Assembly (NCBI GenBank): GCA_023935145.1
Contig: CM043702.1
Location: forward strand, 75,262,820-75,326,819
From: Bretschneidera sinensis
Lineage: Eukaryota; Streptophyta; Magnoliopsida; Brassicales; Akaniaceae
DNA length: 64,000 nucleotides
Direction of reading: 5' to 3'
In this document: positions 11,511 through 22,640 of the stretch, piece by piece
Numbering within the stretch: the stretch's first letter is position 1
Layout: each line of letters opens with the position of its first letter
The notes under the pieces: generated by a model
Told to the model about the DNA's origin: nothing
What the model saw: the letters and a program-made list of their open reading frames with translations, nothing else
Database searches by the model: none
Translations under genes and position numbers: made by a program

Positions 11511-14041
11511 GAACTCAATTTTTTCATCATTTAATTCATTAAATCATATTATCACCATTTCTTGATCTATCTCTTCTTCTTTATACTCATTAAAGTCTTT
11601 ACTTTACCCTCTTCAAGTTGTTGAATATCACTCATCCTTCTACTCATCACAAACTTATCATCACTAGTGATTCATATATCTTTCAGAATTTAGTTTACAT
11701 AATTTTTCTCATTTTAGAATTTAAATCTTCTAGAAAACACCCAACAGAACACTATCCATGTCTCCCCTTATCAAACAGTGCGATTTCTTACACGGTTTAT
11801 TCGAAAACTAACAACCTCCACTAGATTAACCATTATTGATAGCATCCCCATTATTAAATAGCATACAAAGTCTTTACAATCTTCAAAGTATCTTTTATCA
11901 TTTAGTTTTTGCTCATACTTTAATACTCTTCTCCCAAATAATATAGTTAGTAACAATTTCACGGATGTCTATAAAACTTCCCAAGTTCCTCTTAATTTCT
12001 TAGAAAATTTTAAAATCACCATTACTTGGCCTTTTTGGATTGAGTACTCACTCATCATATACGTAGTCTTATAAAATTTGTGAATTCTCTTCACCCTATC
12101 TTAATCTTCATCACATCAAACACTCTAAGTCAAATTTTAGAACTTACCTTGTTTTAAAAAATTTTGTTTTCTCCAACAATTTGCTTTATCAAATCATTAT
12201 TCCAAAATTTATCTTTTATAACATCCTTCAAAAATTTAAACAAACCCACGAGCTAGTCACTTTATTCTCCATATTTTTATTAACGTCACTCACAATTAGT
12301 CATTAAAAATTTTTCACTAAGAAATAGTAAGAATTACAATTAGTGGTTCTCGATCAAAACTCTAACTCATCTAACGAATCCTTATCCAAATCTTCTTGAT
12401 CTCACATCTAACCCTCACCTCTCTTTAAATCAAAATTCTAACACTTTCATACCTCAATAAACTCTTGATCTTTCATACTATATCCCATTAATATATTTTT
12501 TAAATTTATAATCTTTAAAGTTAATCTCACATCTCGAGCCTTCACTAGTCTTCGTTCTTTCCTTTTATCCAAACTACATCGAAATCGAAATCACGCAGCA
12601 ACTTCTACACTTCACATTATGTCAACTCATAAATTTATGTCTTTTACTAGTTTCAAACTTGTACTTCATAACTTACATCTCTAATTAGAGTAGGCTTACA
12701 AGCATCCATCTTTCATCTAATCACCTTTTAAAGTCTTTTATAAGATCTCCAAGTTCTAAAGGAACTTCACCAATGTTCTTTGATTTACACTTCATCACAC
12801 TCGAATTTGATTAAGGTTCAATGCACTAGTATTCTTACAATTTCATAATTTAATTTCCATCTATAATCACATACTTTAGTTCAACTACACGATTTACTAT
12901 GATTATTCCCATGAAATTTCTATTCAAGACAACGCGTATTTCCTTTATTATCTTTCTTCACATTCTAACTATCACAAAATTTTCCTTTGTCATTAACCCA
13001 ACATCGTCATTCCTTTACTCAAATTGTTTCTTCCTTTTTACCCTTATCATTTTCAACATTACCTCTCTCACCATGTCAATTATTTATCGTAATAATTTAT
13101 CTCGTTATTCATTTTCACGCTTGTTAAATCGTCAAAATTCTACCAACATATCACTTTCCAATCTTTATTTTACATTTTTAACATCAAGAATTATTATTAT
13201 GCTCAGAAAATTTTTGGCACTACCTCCCCAATTCTTAAACTATCCACACTTTCTAATGGTAAACACAACATGCAATTTCAAAAACATTCCAACCCAATGT
13301 TATTACTTTAATTGTCATTCCATCATGCCCATTCATCATAAGCTCAATTACCTCTATCATCAAACACATACATTTATCGACTTAATTTATTTATGTCTTC
13401 ATTCCGATTTTAATTTTCCAACCTTTTTAGTAACATTTTTCTCAAGTTCAAACATTTACTATTTATTTCAAGAGTTCATCCTTAGCAACCTCTCTAACTC
13501 ATTTAACTAGTATTTAACTATTAAATTTACCAACGGGGTATACCATCAATATAGGACATCCAAATAAAATTTAAAATTACTCATTCTTATTACCTTCCCA
13601 CATCTTCACATACAACATAATTTACACAACATCATTTGTATTCACTAGCGAGAATGCAACTAACCGTACCACAACCACAAAATTTTCAAAATTGTTACCA
13701 ACCACACAACAACATAATTCATGTACACATATATATACAAACTTAACAGTTCACCATCTAGATAGAACATTCATATCCATAACATTTCTTAAGATAATTA
13801 GTAAAACAAGTTTCACAAGTATAAATAAGATGTTACACATAGTATAACATCATTCAACACCACATGAAATTAACCCAATCGCTCTTTAAGAACTTTTATG
13901 ACAACTCATTCTAATATCGACTTTTATTTTCTAAGCGACATCTCTCTAACCTTACACAACCAACTCTTTACAAACTCTCCATACACCATGCTCATGCAAC
14001 TAGGGTATACAGAACCTTAAGCCTATGCTATGATTCCAAAA
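11511..14041. other. G-poor, pyrimidine-rich non-coding DNA beside a gypsy LTR
   Basis: The plus strand is strikingly poor in G over about 2.5 kb. Open frames here, such as the Phe/Ser/Ile/Asn-rich one at 12899-13510, follow from the composition and show no domain. Immediately next to the LTR at 14042 the minus strand reads TTTTGGAATCATAGCATAGG, plausibly a decayed Met-type PBS (TGGTATCAGAGC), so this stretch would be the leader of a minus-strand family F element. Confidence 0.5.
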
Positions 14042-15249
14042 TTTTAACGACCCATCCTCGGGTGGGCCATATCTGAGACGGTATCGTCACCTTTTAGCTT
14101 TGAGCCTTAACATGAATGCCATGCATACATCTTTTTTATACAATACAAATCACAATTTATCATGCTCAAACAATTCATCTCATGTACAATCACATTTACA
14201 CAATGCCATTAATACAACTCTTCTTTAAATCCATATAATTTACAAATATTTAAATTTTCTCTTCCTTTCTATACAACTACATTAAAAAATAATTTTGGAC
14301 TCATGAAGACTCTGAGGATACAACTTCTAAACCACCCAAGCAATCTTTAACAATAAGCTCTCAAATAGTGCTTGCACCCATTTTTGGCTACCACTTGGGG
14401 GGGGGGGGGGATAAAACATAAAGGAGAGGGGATGAGCTTCGAAAGGCTCAGTGAGTAATGCATTACTCAAAGTATTCCATTTTTCTATTTCATTTACCAA
14501 TTCATATTATTCATTCAATTAATTAGTATATTGTTCTAAGTGATATCCATTTCTTTTTTATTATAAAACTTATGTTTCTTTCATATCTTTAATTCATAGA
14601 AAGTTCCTATCACATAATGGCACAACACACCATATTATAATCATAAAAGAATTTATAGTATATTTATACACTCATTACACAATTTTGTCTCACAATTTCC
14701 ATATCACAAAAAATCAACCAACAAGCGCAACATCATCATGTCACATAAATCAACATCACATGCACTTCACTAGGCCAATCATAACAAGTGACCCTTATTG
14801 GGCCAATTATATCAATCATTATATGAAATGCAATTCAATGCATGATCATTTCTCATTTCATTTCATCTCATTACCCCTCATTGTGCTAATCATATAACAA
14901 TGGGAACATCTCATCACATATCGGTACGTCTCTCAGCATCGTCTCTCAGCATCATCTCTCAACATATAACCTCGGATGCCCTTCACCCTCTCCCAGGTAG
15001 GGTCTTATCATTCCAAATTTTTCCTTAGTACCCTTTCACCCCCTGTAGGCGGGCCTTACCCTCATTTATAGACTTCACTCGTTCCACAAAATCAATAAAC
15101 ATGTTTATAATGAGAGCACAATTTTCACACAACAACCATAAAAATCATATTTATGCAATGTATTCACATCATAGAAAAATCTTAAACACAATCCTTTCAA
15201 TAATAACATCACGTTATATAAGAAAATGATACACCTTTGTATTTGTACT

Positions 15250-15288
<39 letters not shown>

Positions 15289-16791
15289 CATCTCATCTAT
15301 ATACCAAATTGGAAACATATTTATATTATAAATACCCCATATTCATGTTTAGTTAAGTCTTTAGGTTATAAATTTCCTTCTCACTTACTAGAAGTAATGC
15401 GAACTCATCTCGCTACCCGATCTACAAACTAGTCTCCAACTACCTCAATTACCCTTCAAAGTTGTTCATCACTTGAGCCTAAAAGTGAAATAACACTTAA
15501 CCCAATCATTATAAATCATTATTAAATATTAAATAACCCCAAATATATTTGTATACTTTAAATATCATGTGCGCACTTCACATGTAACCAAAAATAAATA
15601 AATCAAAGTGTTATGCCATTTTTCTTTCTTTTTCAAATAATTGATTTTGGTTTCAAAAACATTTTAATTTCATGAATAATAAGAATTTGGAAGGTTTTTT
15701 TTTAATCATGTTTCTAATGTATATAAATATTAATATCATTTTGGAAAAGTTTCACATTCAAAAACTAAAGGAAAATGCCAAATTTTCGAAAATCATAAGA
15801 TATAATTGATAGCAAAAAGGTCTAAAAAGTTTAAAAACTTCATTTAGTCGACTGAACACCTAATCCAGTCAATTGGGTCCCCTGGTCTAGCACAAGTTTG
15901 GTTCACATCCTTCACTTAGTCGACTAGGCACCCGATCTAGTCGACTGCGTCCTCTGTTTTTAGCAAAAAATTTAATGAAAAATCATGTTTTTCTCCAAAA
16001 CTCTTCTTTATTTCCATGGGTCCTCTCAAATATTCAAAGATACAAGTTACTTATAGTTTTATTAACTAAAACCAACATTACCCATAACAAAATTTGAGCT
16101 TCAAGCTTTAAAATCACAAATTTTGGTTCAAAACCCCTTTTCCTTAAAAGAACTGAAATCTCTTCAAGGTTTTGTTAAACAACATCCAATCCATAAATAA
16201 AAACTTAAATCATATGTTTGTAAACATTATTTATGATTGAAGCTAGAGAAATGCAAATTTTTACCTTGATTTTGAGTAAATTTTTCCATCTTTTTCCTTC
16301 TCTTTCTCTTCTATTCTTCTCTTCTTTTCTCATTTTTTTCTCTCTTTCTCTTGGCCCCTCTAGAAAGATGCAGCACACACATACACACATATAAGTCGGA
16401 TACCTCCCTCTCCCTTTTATAGTCTAACTTAAGCCTTATTACACAGTCACCTCTCCACTTCTCATCTCTTCCATATTTCACTCCATCACTCTTTAAAATT
16501 TCAATTTTTACTTAGTTTTTATTACTATTATTCAAAAGTTTTGTAATTATCCCTTAATATATATTTTTATTATTTGATTCTTAGTTTATTTATTTATTTT
16601 AGGTCTCATTAATCCTAATATGAATTAATTATAGCTTATTTTCAGACAAATGTACTAATTCTTATAAAAGTACACTCCTGTGAATTTAAAATAATTTAAT
16701 TAAGTACTAGACTCTATAGTTTCTTATAAATTATAAGTGTCTCATCGAGGGTGACATAGAGGTACACCTTATTAGGAATAAGTATCTTACA
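14042..16791 (-). repeat. Family F gypsy LTR, copy 1 (2.75 kb)
   Basis: Plus-strand left edge TTTAACGACCCATCC and GGTATCGTCACCTTT match the left edges of the family F LTRs at 46617, 48312 and 63245. The right edge AGTATCTTACA at 16791 pairs with it (TGTAA/TTACA ends, the first mutated to TTTAA). Right of 16791 the sequence changes at once to copia pol, whose wording (AACTACAAGGAAACG) matches the equivalent point of copia B (AACTACAACGAAG), which fixes the boundary. Contains 14 G in a row (14397-14410), a (TA)n run, and paired AGTCGACT motifs near 15848-15945. Orientation is inferred from the decayed PBS on the left. Confidence 0.7.
15252..15287. repeat. (TA)n microsatellite
   Basis: About 18 uninterrupted TA units inside the family F LTR. 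Other copies of this LTR family carry shorter (TA)n runs near 46790 and 48485. Confidence 0.95.
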
Positions 16792-16935
16792 AACTACAAG
16801 GAAACGATGTCAAACATCGATTTGGTAAAATGACTTGAAGCCATGAAATTTGAAATGGAATCCATGTATTCTAACCAAGTTTGAACCTTAGTTGACCCTC
16901 TTGAAGGTATTGTACCTATTCGTTGCTAATGGAAA
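16792..16935 (+). pseudogene. Start of copia A reverse transcriptase
   Basis: Reads NYKETMSNIDLVK, a stop, LEAMKFEMESMYSNQV, a stop, TLVDPLEGIVPIRC and then the GGAAA target site of the solo LTR. This is the standard N-terminal end of copia RT (the ..EAMKSEM..W.LV..P.G block). It continues at 17726. Confidence 0.85.
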
Positions 16936-17725
16936 TGATGGAATTTGTCAAAGAATTAAACAAGTGAAAATGGTCAGCATCAGGTATGGCTGTGCGCCGC
17001 GGCCTCCAGCAAGGCAGCAAGTTTCCCCACTTCTGAGTCGTGGCACACCCTATTCCAAGCCTCAGCATGAAGCACACCTGACACTAATTAATCAGCACTT
17101 TGAGATAGTGTGTGGGACTTGGTTAAAACGCACAGGTTCACTTAGACTCTTAGAGAGTCATGAGTCTTTCGTTCTTGATATCTAAGGGTTGAGATTGATC
17201 TCAAAGATTGGATGAGGTGGTCATTACCCTATATAAAGGGTCATCTAGAAGCAATCAAAGTAGATCAAGCCATATGAATGCAAGTGTGAGAGTGCAAAGA
17301 CACAAAACATACAAGAGATACTCACTCAAGTGAGGCTAGTTGTTTAGAGAGATAGGCTTTCAAACCTTCAGAGGTGTTTGTATTGAAAGAGAGTAGTCAA
17401 GATTAGGGATTCAAGGGCTTTGTAATTGGAATTTTTTAGGGAAAAATTCCAGGGAAACACTTAGTTCTTATCACTTTCTTTTCTCTTCTTTCATTCTTCA
17501 AGAACAAGAGGGTTCTTGAAGGGATGTTTTTGAAATTGTAAGAACTCCATTGATTTAGTGCAAAGAGCTCGGAGGAGCTCACGGGGATGTAGGAATTTGT
17601 CGAACCTTGATAACAATTGCTTATGTTCTTTCTTTGATTGGTTTGATTCCTGTTTATTACAAGTCATTCTAGACTTGGGTGTTTGGAAGATCACTACCTG
17701 GGATTCCGCAAGGTGATTTCCAACA
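16936..17725 (+). mobile_element. Solo LTR of the Tnt1-like copia family with GGAAA target duplication
   Basis: 790 bp from TGATGGAATTTGTCAAAG to GTGATTTCCAACA, aligning end to end with the LTR 11034-10224. It is flanked by GGAAA at 16931-16935 and at 17726-17730, a perfect 5-bp duplication. No internal sequence remains, so the element has lost its body by LTR-LTR recombination. A TATA box (CTATATAAAGGG) lies near 17230. It interrupts the RT of copia A. Confidence 0.95.
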
Positions 17726-18362
17726 GGAAAGGTAAAGATCTTTGAGGAAAGGCTAGTACTAAAAGCTTACAAACAAATAAAAGGAATTAATGTTGATGAA
17801 TCTTTTTCTTCTGTAGCCATATTAAAGTCTATCAGGATCTTGCAAGAAATAGTTGCACACTACGATTATGAGATATGGCAAATGGATGTTAGAACCGCCT
17901 TGCTCAATGGTAACATAGAGGAAGATATATATATGGAGCAACTAGAAGGTTTTTCATCCAGTGGCAGCAACTACAAAGTGTGAAAATTTCATAGAATAAT
18001 TTATAGATTAGAGCAAGCTTCCTAAAGCTGGAACATTTGATTTGATGAGGCAATCAAAACATTTGGTTTTTTTCAAAAGTGTGGATGAATTGTGTTTGTA
18101 CAAGAAGACTAATGGGAGTGCAATTGCATTTTTGATATTGTACGTTGATGACATACTACTCATTGGGAATAATGTAGGTATGTTACAATCAGTCAAAGTT
18201 TGGCTCTCAAGAAACTTTTCTATGAAAGATTTGGGAGAAACATCTAATATTCTGGGAAAAAAGGTCTATAAAGATAAATCTAAAAGGATGCTTTGCTTGT
18301 CCCAATCTACATACATAGATAAAATGTTGAAAAGGTTCAACATAGAAAACTCCAAGAGATGA
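17726..18362 (+). pseudogene. Copia A reverse transcriptase, central and C-terminal part
   Basis: Resumes with GKVKIFEERLVLKAY, then AILKSIRILQEIVAHY and EIWQMDVRTALLNGNIEEDI. The catalytic LYVDDILLIG near 18140 is intact, followed by KVWLSRNFSMKDLGE and QSTYIDKMLKRF. Stops near 17983 and 18013 and a frame change near 18040 kill it. About ten residues of the usual ..WIYKRKIG.DG.. linker are missing at the solo LTR junction. Confidence 0.88.
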
Positions 18363-18947
18363 TTGTTACCTTTTCGGCATGGAGTACATCTCTTTAAGCA
18401 AATGCCTCCAAAGACACCTAAAGAGAGTGAGAACATGAGTTAGATCCCTTATACTTCAGCAATAGGAAGTCTTATGTATGCTATGTATGAGCCAGGTCTG
18501 ATATCAGTCATGCTATAAATGTTACTAATAGATATCAGTCTAATCCAGGTTTGGAACACTAGGTTGCTGTAAGGAATATTCTTAAGAACTTAAGAAGGAC
18601 AAAAGATTTGTTCATCACATATGGAGGAGGTGACTTGAAATTGGAAGGGTATATTGATTCAGACTTCCAGTCTGATGTGAATGATAGAAAGTCCACTTTT
18701 GGGTTTATGCTTACGTTGAATGGTGGAGCAGTGAGCTGGAAGATTTGTAAGCAAGTTAGAACTAGAGATTTCACCAGTAAGGTTGAATGTATATTGCTAT
18801 GTCTAGGGCTACAAATGACACGGTTTGGATTAAAAGTTCATCATCAAGCTTGGTGTTGTTCCTAACATTGAATTCACAGTAACTTGTACTGTGATAGCAA
18901 TGAATAATAACTCAAGCCCAAGATCAAAGGTCTCATAAGAAACCTGA
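18363..18947 (+). pseudogene. Copia A RNase H, truncated at the C-terminus
   Basis: LKLEGYIDSDFQSDVNDRKS and LTLNGGAVSWKICKQ (18608-18760) are the usual start of copia RNase H, with YIDSDF carrying the first catalytic Asp. The later CDSNE-like block near 18890 sits after frame breaks. The sequence stops at the TGTAGGGG edge of the Tat-type LTR. Confidence 0.85.
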
Positions 18948-19448
18948 TGTAGGGGAATTTTCCCTGTCCAATGACATAGTGACACGTGGCACCCTCCAAA
19001 GGCAAAAGGGCAATTTTATAAGAAAGACAAGTAACCAATCATATAAGGACACATGGCAAAGGGAATAACGGTACTTTCATGCCAGAACCCTAATCCTATT
19101 GCAACACTCCAGCCTAGGGATAAGCTCAGTCTTATCTCAAAACAAGCCCTAATCCTCTCAGGATAACTCAAAATTTAAAGAAATTCTATCTCATCAGCAG
19201 ATAAGATCTCATCAAAACTCTACCTACCAAACTATATAAGGGGCTTTCACCATCATAAAGTACACAAAACAAATACTCTCTATTCTCCAACTTTAATATT
19301 TTTAAGCCCTATTCTAACTTAGGCATTGGAGAGTCCCCCCGCAAGCACAACCTTTCCGATCCTCCGACGACTCCTTCGGGTTTCTGGTTCATGTGTGTGT
19401 AGGTTTCACTTCCCGACCGTTTGATTTCTCCATGAATTTTCCTCATCA
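18948..19448 (+). repeat. 5' LTR of Tat-type element C
   Basis: Begins TGTAGGGGAATTTTCCCTG directly after the copia A fragment and ends CCTCATCA before the PBS. A TATA box (TATATAAG, 19233-19240) sits about 215 bp before the end. Length is in the range usual for Tat LTRs. No second copy in the window, so the boundaries rest on the TG/CA ends and the PBS. Confidence 0.8.
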
Positions 19449-19454
19449 ATAGAT

Positions 19455-19471
19455 TGGCACCCACCGTGGGG
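19455..19471 (+). promoter_or_regulatory. Primer-binding site of element C
   Basis: TGGCACCCACCGTGGGG, seven bases after the LTR. The layout TTGGC-CC-CCGTGGGG is the usual Tat-type PBS region. Confidence 0.75.
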
Positions 19472-20190
19472 CTACTTCTTATAAGCTTAAAAGAGTAAGA
19501 ACTCATCTATTGAGATGTAGTCTAAGAATACTGCCAGAAACACCGCTGGAACCACCAACCATTGCCAATGCACCAGTTCCAATCTCCTTATCAATCAAGA
19601 ACATACCGCCATTAGCCAAAACCCAAGTAGTCCATAAAAAAAAAAAAATTTCAACAAGATCAACATCCCTTGTCAAACTTACCCATCGACGAAGCCCCAG
19701 CAGATCTGAGCAATCAGGTCCCACCAAATTAGGATGATTTGGCCACACAAAACCAAAACACCCTAGTTACAAAAGGGTAGTTCATGGAGCTTACTCAGCT
19801 CATGGCCACTCCAGCAGCAAAACTAGGGGAGTATGCTAATCCCCATCGGCCTTCCCAGCAAATCTCTTGACTTGCGAGGCAGAGAAGTCTTCAATACCAG
19901 GATCGCAATCAGTTTGCCATAGGGTCAACTCTGAATCAAATGGTGAAATCTTGAGACTCCACCACTAAAAACCACATTGACCTGGATCATAAGTGTGAAG
20001 AGATGGAAAAAGGAACCGAAGAGAAGACAGAAAACATGATAGGTATCATCTGACCGCAGAAACAGGTACCATCAAAACAATTTATGGAGGACCAACAATG
20101 GCAGGACATTGATCTCAGGCTAGAAAAGCCTATGCTTGATTAATAGCCTCTATAAGTGGGCTGCACAAGAAGGTCAAGACTGAACAAGTT
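19472..20190 (+). pseudogene. Degenerate gag region of element C
   Basis: Position and a few words (ENMIGII.. near 20033, HKKVKTEQ near 20165) suggest gag, but stops are frequent and no zinc knuckle can be read. A large part seems deleted, since the protease follows about 700 bp after the PBS whereas Tat gag is usually much longer. Confidence 0.45.
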
Positions 20191-20514
20191 TTCTCTTTCA
20201 CAGATAACGACCTAGAAGGGATACAGACACCCCACGATGATGTAGTGGTCATCACCCTCTTCATTGCAGATTACAACGTGGAACAGATTTTGGTTGGTAA
20301 TGGAAGCTCATCAGATATCCTCTATTACAACACCTTCAAGAAAATGAAGCTAGGAGATAACCAGCTCAAGTCCGTTTCCTCCCCACTTTTCAACTTCTCA
20401 AGGAAGCCTATGTTCACTAAAGGAAATATAGTTTTACCAATAATGGCAAGGGCCACACCCCGACGAACCACTATAATAGAAACATTCTTAGTTGTTAAAC
20501 AGTCATCTTCTTAA
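20191..20514 (+). pseudogene. Tat-type aspartic protease with mutated active site
   Basis: SFTDNDLEGIQTPHDDV, then VITLFIADYNVEQILVGNGS. Families of this type have ..LVDNGSSADILY.. here, so the catalytic Asp is replaced by Gly. SSDILYYNTFKKMKLG and KPMFTKGNIVLPI follow in frame, then a stop at about 20512. The frame 20245-20514 is otherwise open for 89 codons. Without the Asp it could not cleave the polyprotein. Confidence 0.85.
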
Positions 20515-20939
20515 AATGCTCTATTAAGGAAATCGACGTTGAATGAGATAAGGGTTGTAGTCTCAACCTACATTTTAAAAATAAAGTTCCCCATAGAAAA
20601 CGAGGTTGAGAAAGTCCAAGGAAATCAACAGACATCCCGATCGTGTCACCTTAACTCAGTCAGAGGCCATTAGAAAACTGAGTCCTAGAGGACGTACTGG
20701 ACTACCTCAAAACCCAGAGAGGCCACCTAGTAGAAGACCTAGTAATGATCAGAACTAAGAGACTTTCTAGTCTTATTCCTCATAAAGAATCATGATGTAT
20801 TCTCTTAGTCCATCTTGAATATGCCAGGAATAGATCCGTTGGTTATTGTCCATAGACGGAATGTGAACCCAAATTATAAACCCGTGATTAAGAAAAAAGA
20901 TTGTTTGAACCTAAAAGAAAAAAGGTCATAGAAGAAAAA

Positions 20940-21680
20940 TAAACAAGGTCCTAGCAGCAGACTTCATTCGAGAGGCTCATTATCTATAGTGTGTTGCTAA
21001 CATTGTCATAGTTAAGAAGGTCAATGAAAAGTGGATAATCTACATAAATTTTACTGATCTCAATAAAGCTTGCCCAAAAGACAACTTTTCCTTGCCTTAG
21101 ATAGACCAACTGGTCGATACCACCTCTTGGTATGAACTATTAAGCTTCATAGATGCTTATTCAGGCTACAACCAAATTCTCATGCGCCCATCGGCAGTAA
21201 AAGACCACCTTTGTCACCGATAGGGGCCTTTATTACTACAAGGTTATGCCTTTTGTGTTGAAGAACGCAAGAGTAACCTACCAGAGGTTGGTCAATAAAC
21301 TATTCAGAGAGTAGATCAAAAGGATTATGGAAGTCTACGTTAATGACATGCTAATCAAAAGCATCAAGGCAGAGGATCATGACTCTAACCTTGAAAAAGC
21401 CTTTAGGATACTCTGACGTTATTAAATGAAGTTAAATCCCAGGAAATGCACCTTCAGAATTACCTCCGAAAAATTCCTCAGATTAATGGTAACTAAATGA
21501 GAGATTGAAGCTAACCTTGAGAAGATAAAGGAAATTTTAGATATGTCTCCTCCTCGAAAAATCAAAGAATTCCAATGGCTGATCGGATGCACTATCACTC
21601 TCAACTGCTTCATGTCAAAATCTGCTAAGAAGTGCCTGCCATTCTTCAAGGCAATGAAGAGAACTAGGGACTTTATATGG
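20940..21680 (+). pseudogene. Tat-type reverse transcriptase, broken
   Basis: INFTDLNKACPKDNFSLP (RT block 1-2), a stop, IDQLVDTTSWYELLSFIDAY and SGYNQILM (block A with its Asp) are clear at 21040-21190. Near 21327 the catalytic box reads EVYVNDMLIKS where YVDDMLVKS is expected, so the first of the paired aspartates is Asn. LNPRKCTFRI-type wording and the connection domain follow with several frame shifts. Confidence 0.85.
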
Positions 21681-22640
21681 AATGAAAAGTCTTAAAAAGC
21701 CTTTGTGTAGCTATAGGACTATCTAAGCTCACCCCCTCTCTTAACTAAGCCTGTTAACAAGGAGGAACTCTTCTTTTATATCCCCATAGGGCAAGACATA
21801 GTTGCTTCTGTCCTGATTCAAGAAGAGAATGGGATGCAGAGACCATTCTATTATGTCAGCAAAGTCTTGCACGATAGTGAGACTAGGTACCTCACCATTG
21901 AGAAGATAGTGTATGCACGTTTAATCATAACAAGGAAGCTTAGATCGTACTTTTAGTCATATATTGTCATGGTGCTAATTAACTAGCCCTTAAGACAAGT
22001 ACTTCACAAACCTGATATCTCTGAAATAGTAGTAAAATAGTCTATCGAGTTAATAGAGTAGTGAAATCCGGTACAAACCCCAGATAGCCATTAAAGCTCA
22101 AGCTTTGGTTGATTTCATAGTTGAAACGACATTTCTTAAAATGCCTTATGGGAGTAAGAGCTCGAAGGTAAGGATTAGATACAAACCTAGACACTTTTAG
22201 TCAACAAATCTTTTAATAACATTGATAGTGGGGCTGGATTTATCTTGACCAATCCTGAAGGATTTTCAGTCGAGTATGCTCTTCATTTTGAATTTAAAGC
22301 ATCCAATAACTAGGCCAAGTATGAAGCACCATTTACCGGGATGAAGCTGGCAAAACCATTAGCTATTTGAGCACTAGAAGTCTTCAGCGACTCTCAACTT
22401 GATAACCAAATAACTAACAATTAAGAAGCAAAAGGGGTGAAAATTATCCAGTACTTAGAAAAAGCACGTAATCTTGTAGCCACCTTCGAAGAATTCAGGA
22501 TATCCCAGGTACCTCGAGTAGAAAACTCTCAAGAAGATGCACTAGCCCAAGTTGCCTCCTCTAGGTAGTCAGACCTCACCAGAGCAGTTTACTTAGAAAC
22601 CTTAGCCTCACCAAGCATCGATGAACAGCCTGTCATGTTT
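21681..22640 (+). pseudogene. RNase H plus second (archaeal-like) RNase H of element C
   Basis: First module: KPVNKEELFFYIPIGQDIVA, VLIQEENGMQRPFYYVSKVL, SETRYLTIEKIVYA (21745-21930). Second module: ALVDFIVETTF near 22105, SGAGFILTNPEGFSVEYALH near 22230, then KASNN, a stop, AKYEAPFTGMKLAKPL and FSDSQLDNQ, ending PRVENSQEDALAQVASS near 22520-22560. Two RNases H in series are diagnostic for Tat elements. Stops at about 21695, 21955, 22035 and 22310. Confidence 0.85.

Larger units (their letters stand above)
16792..18947 (+). mobile_element. Ty1/copia pol fragment (copia A), split by a solo LTR
   Basis: Plus-strand RT-RNase H fragment whose gag, integrase and LTRs are missing. The left end is cut by the family F LTR, the right end by the Tat-type LTR at 18948. 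The solo LTR 16936-17725 lies inside RT. Wording is very close to copia B (50404-54700), so both belong to one family. Confidence 0.88.

Noticed and set aside
12899..13510. A 203-codon open frame on the plus strand, the longest plus-strand frame in the left half
   Set aside because: Composition only: Phe/Ser/Ile/Asn-rich, no domain, lies in G-poor DNA where stop-rich codons with G are rare, beside a gypsy LTR.
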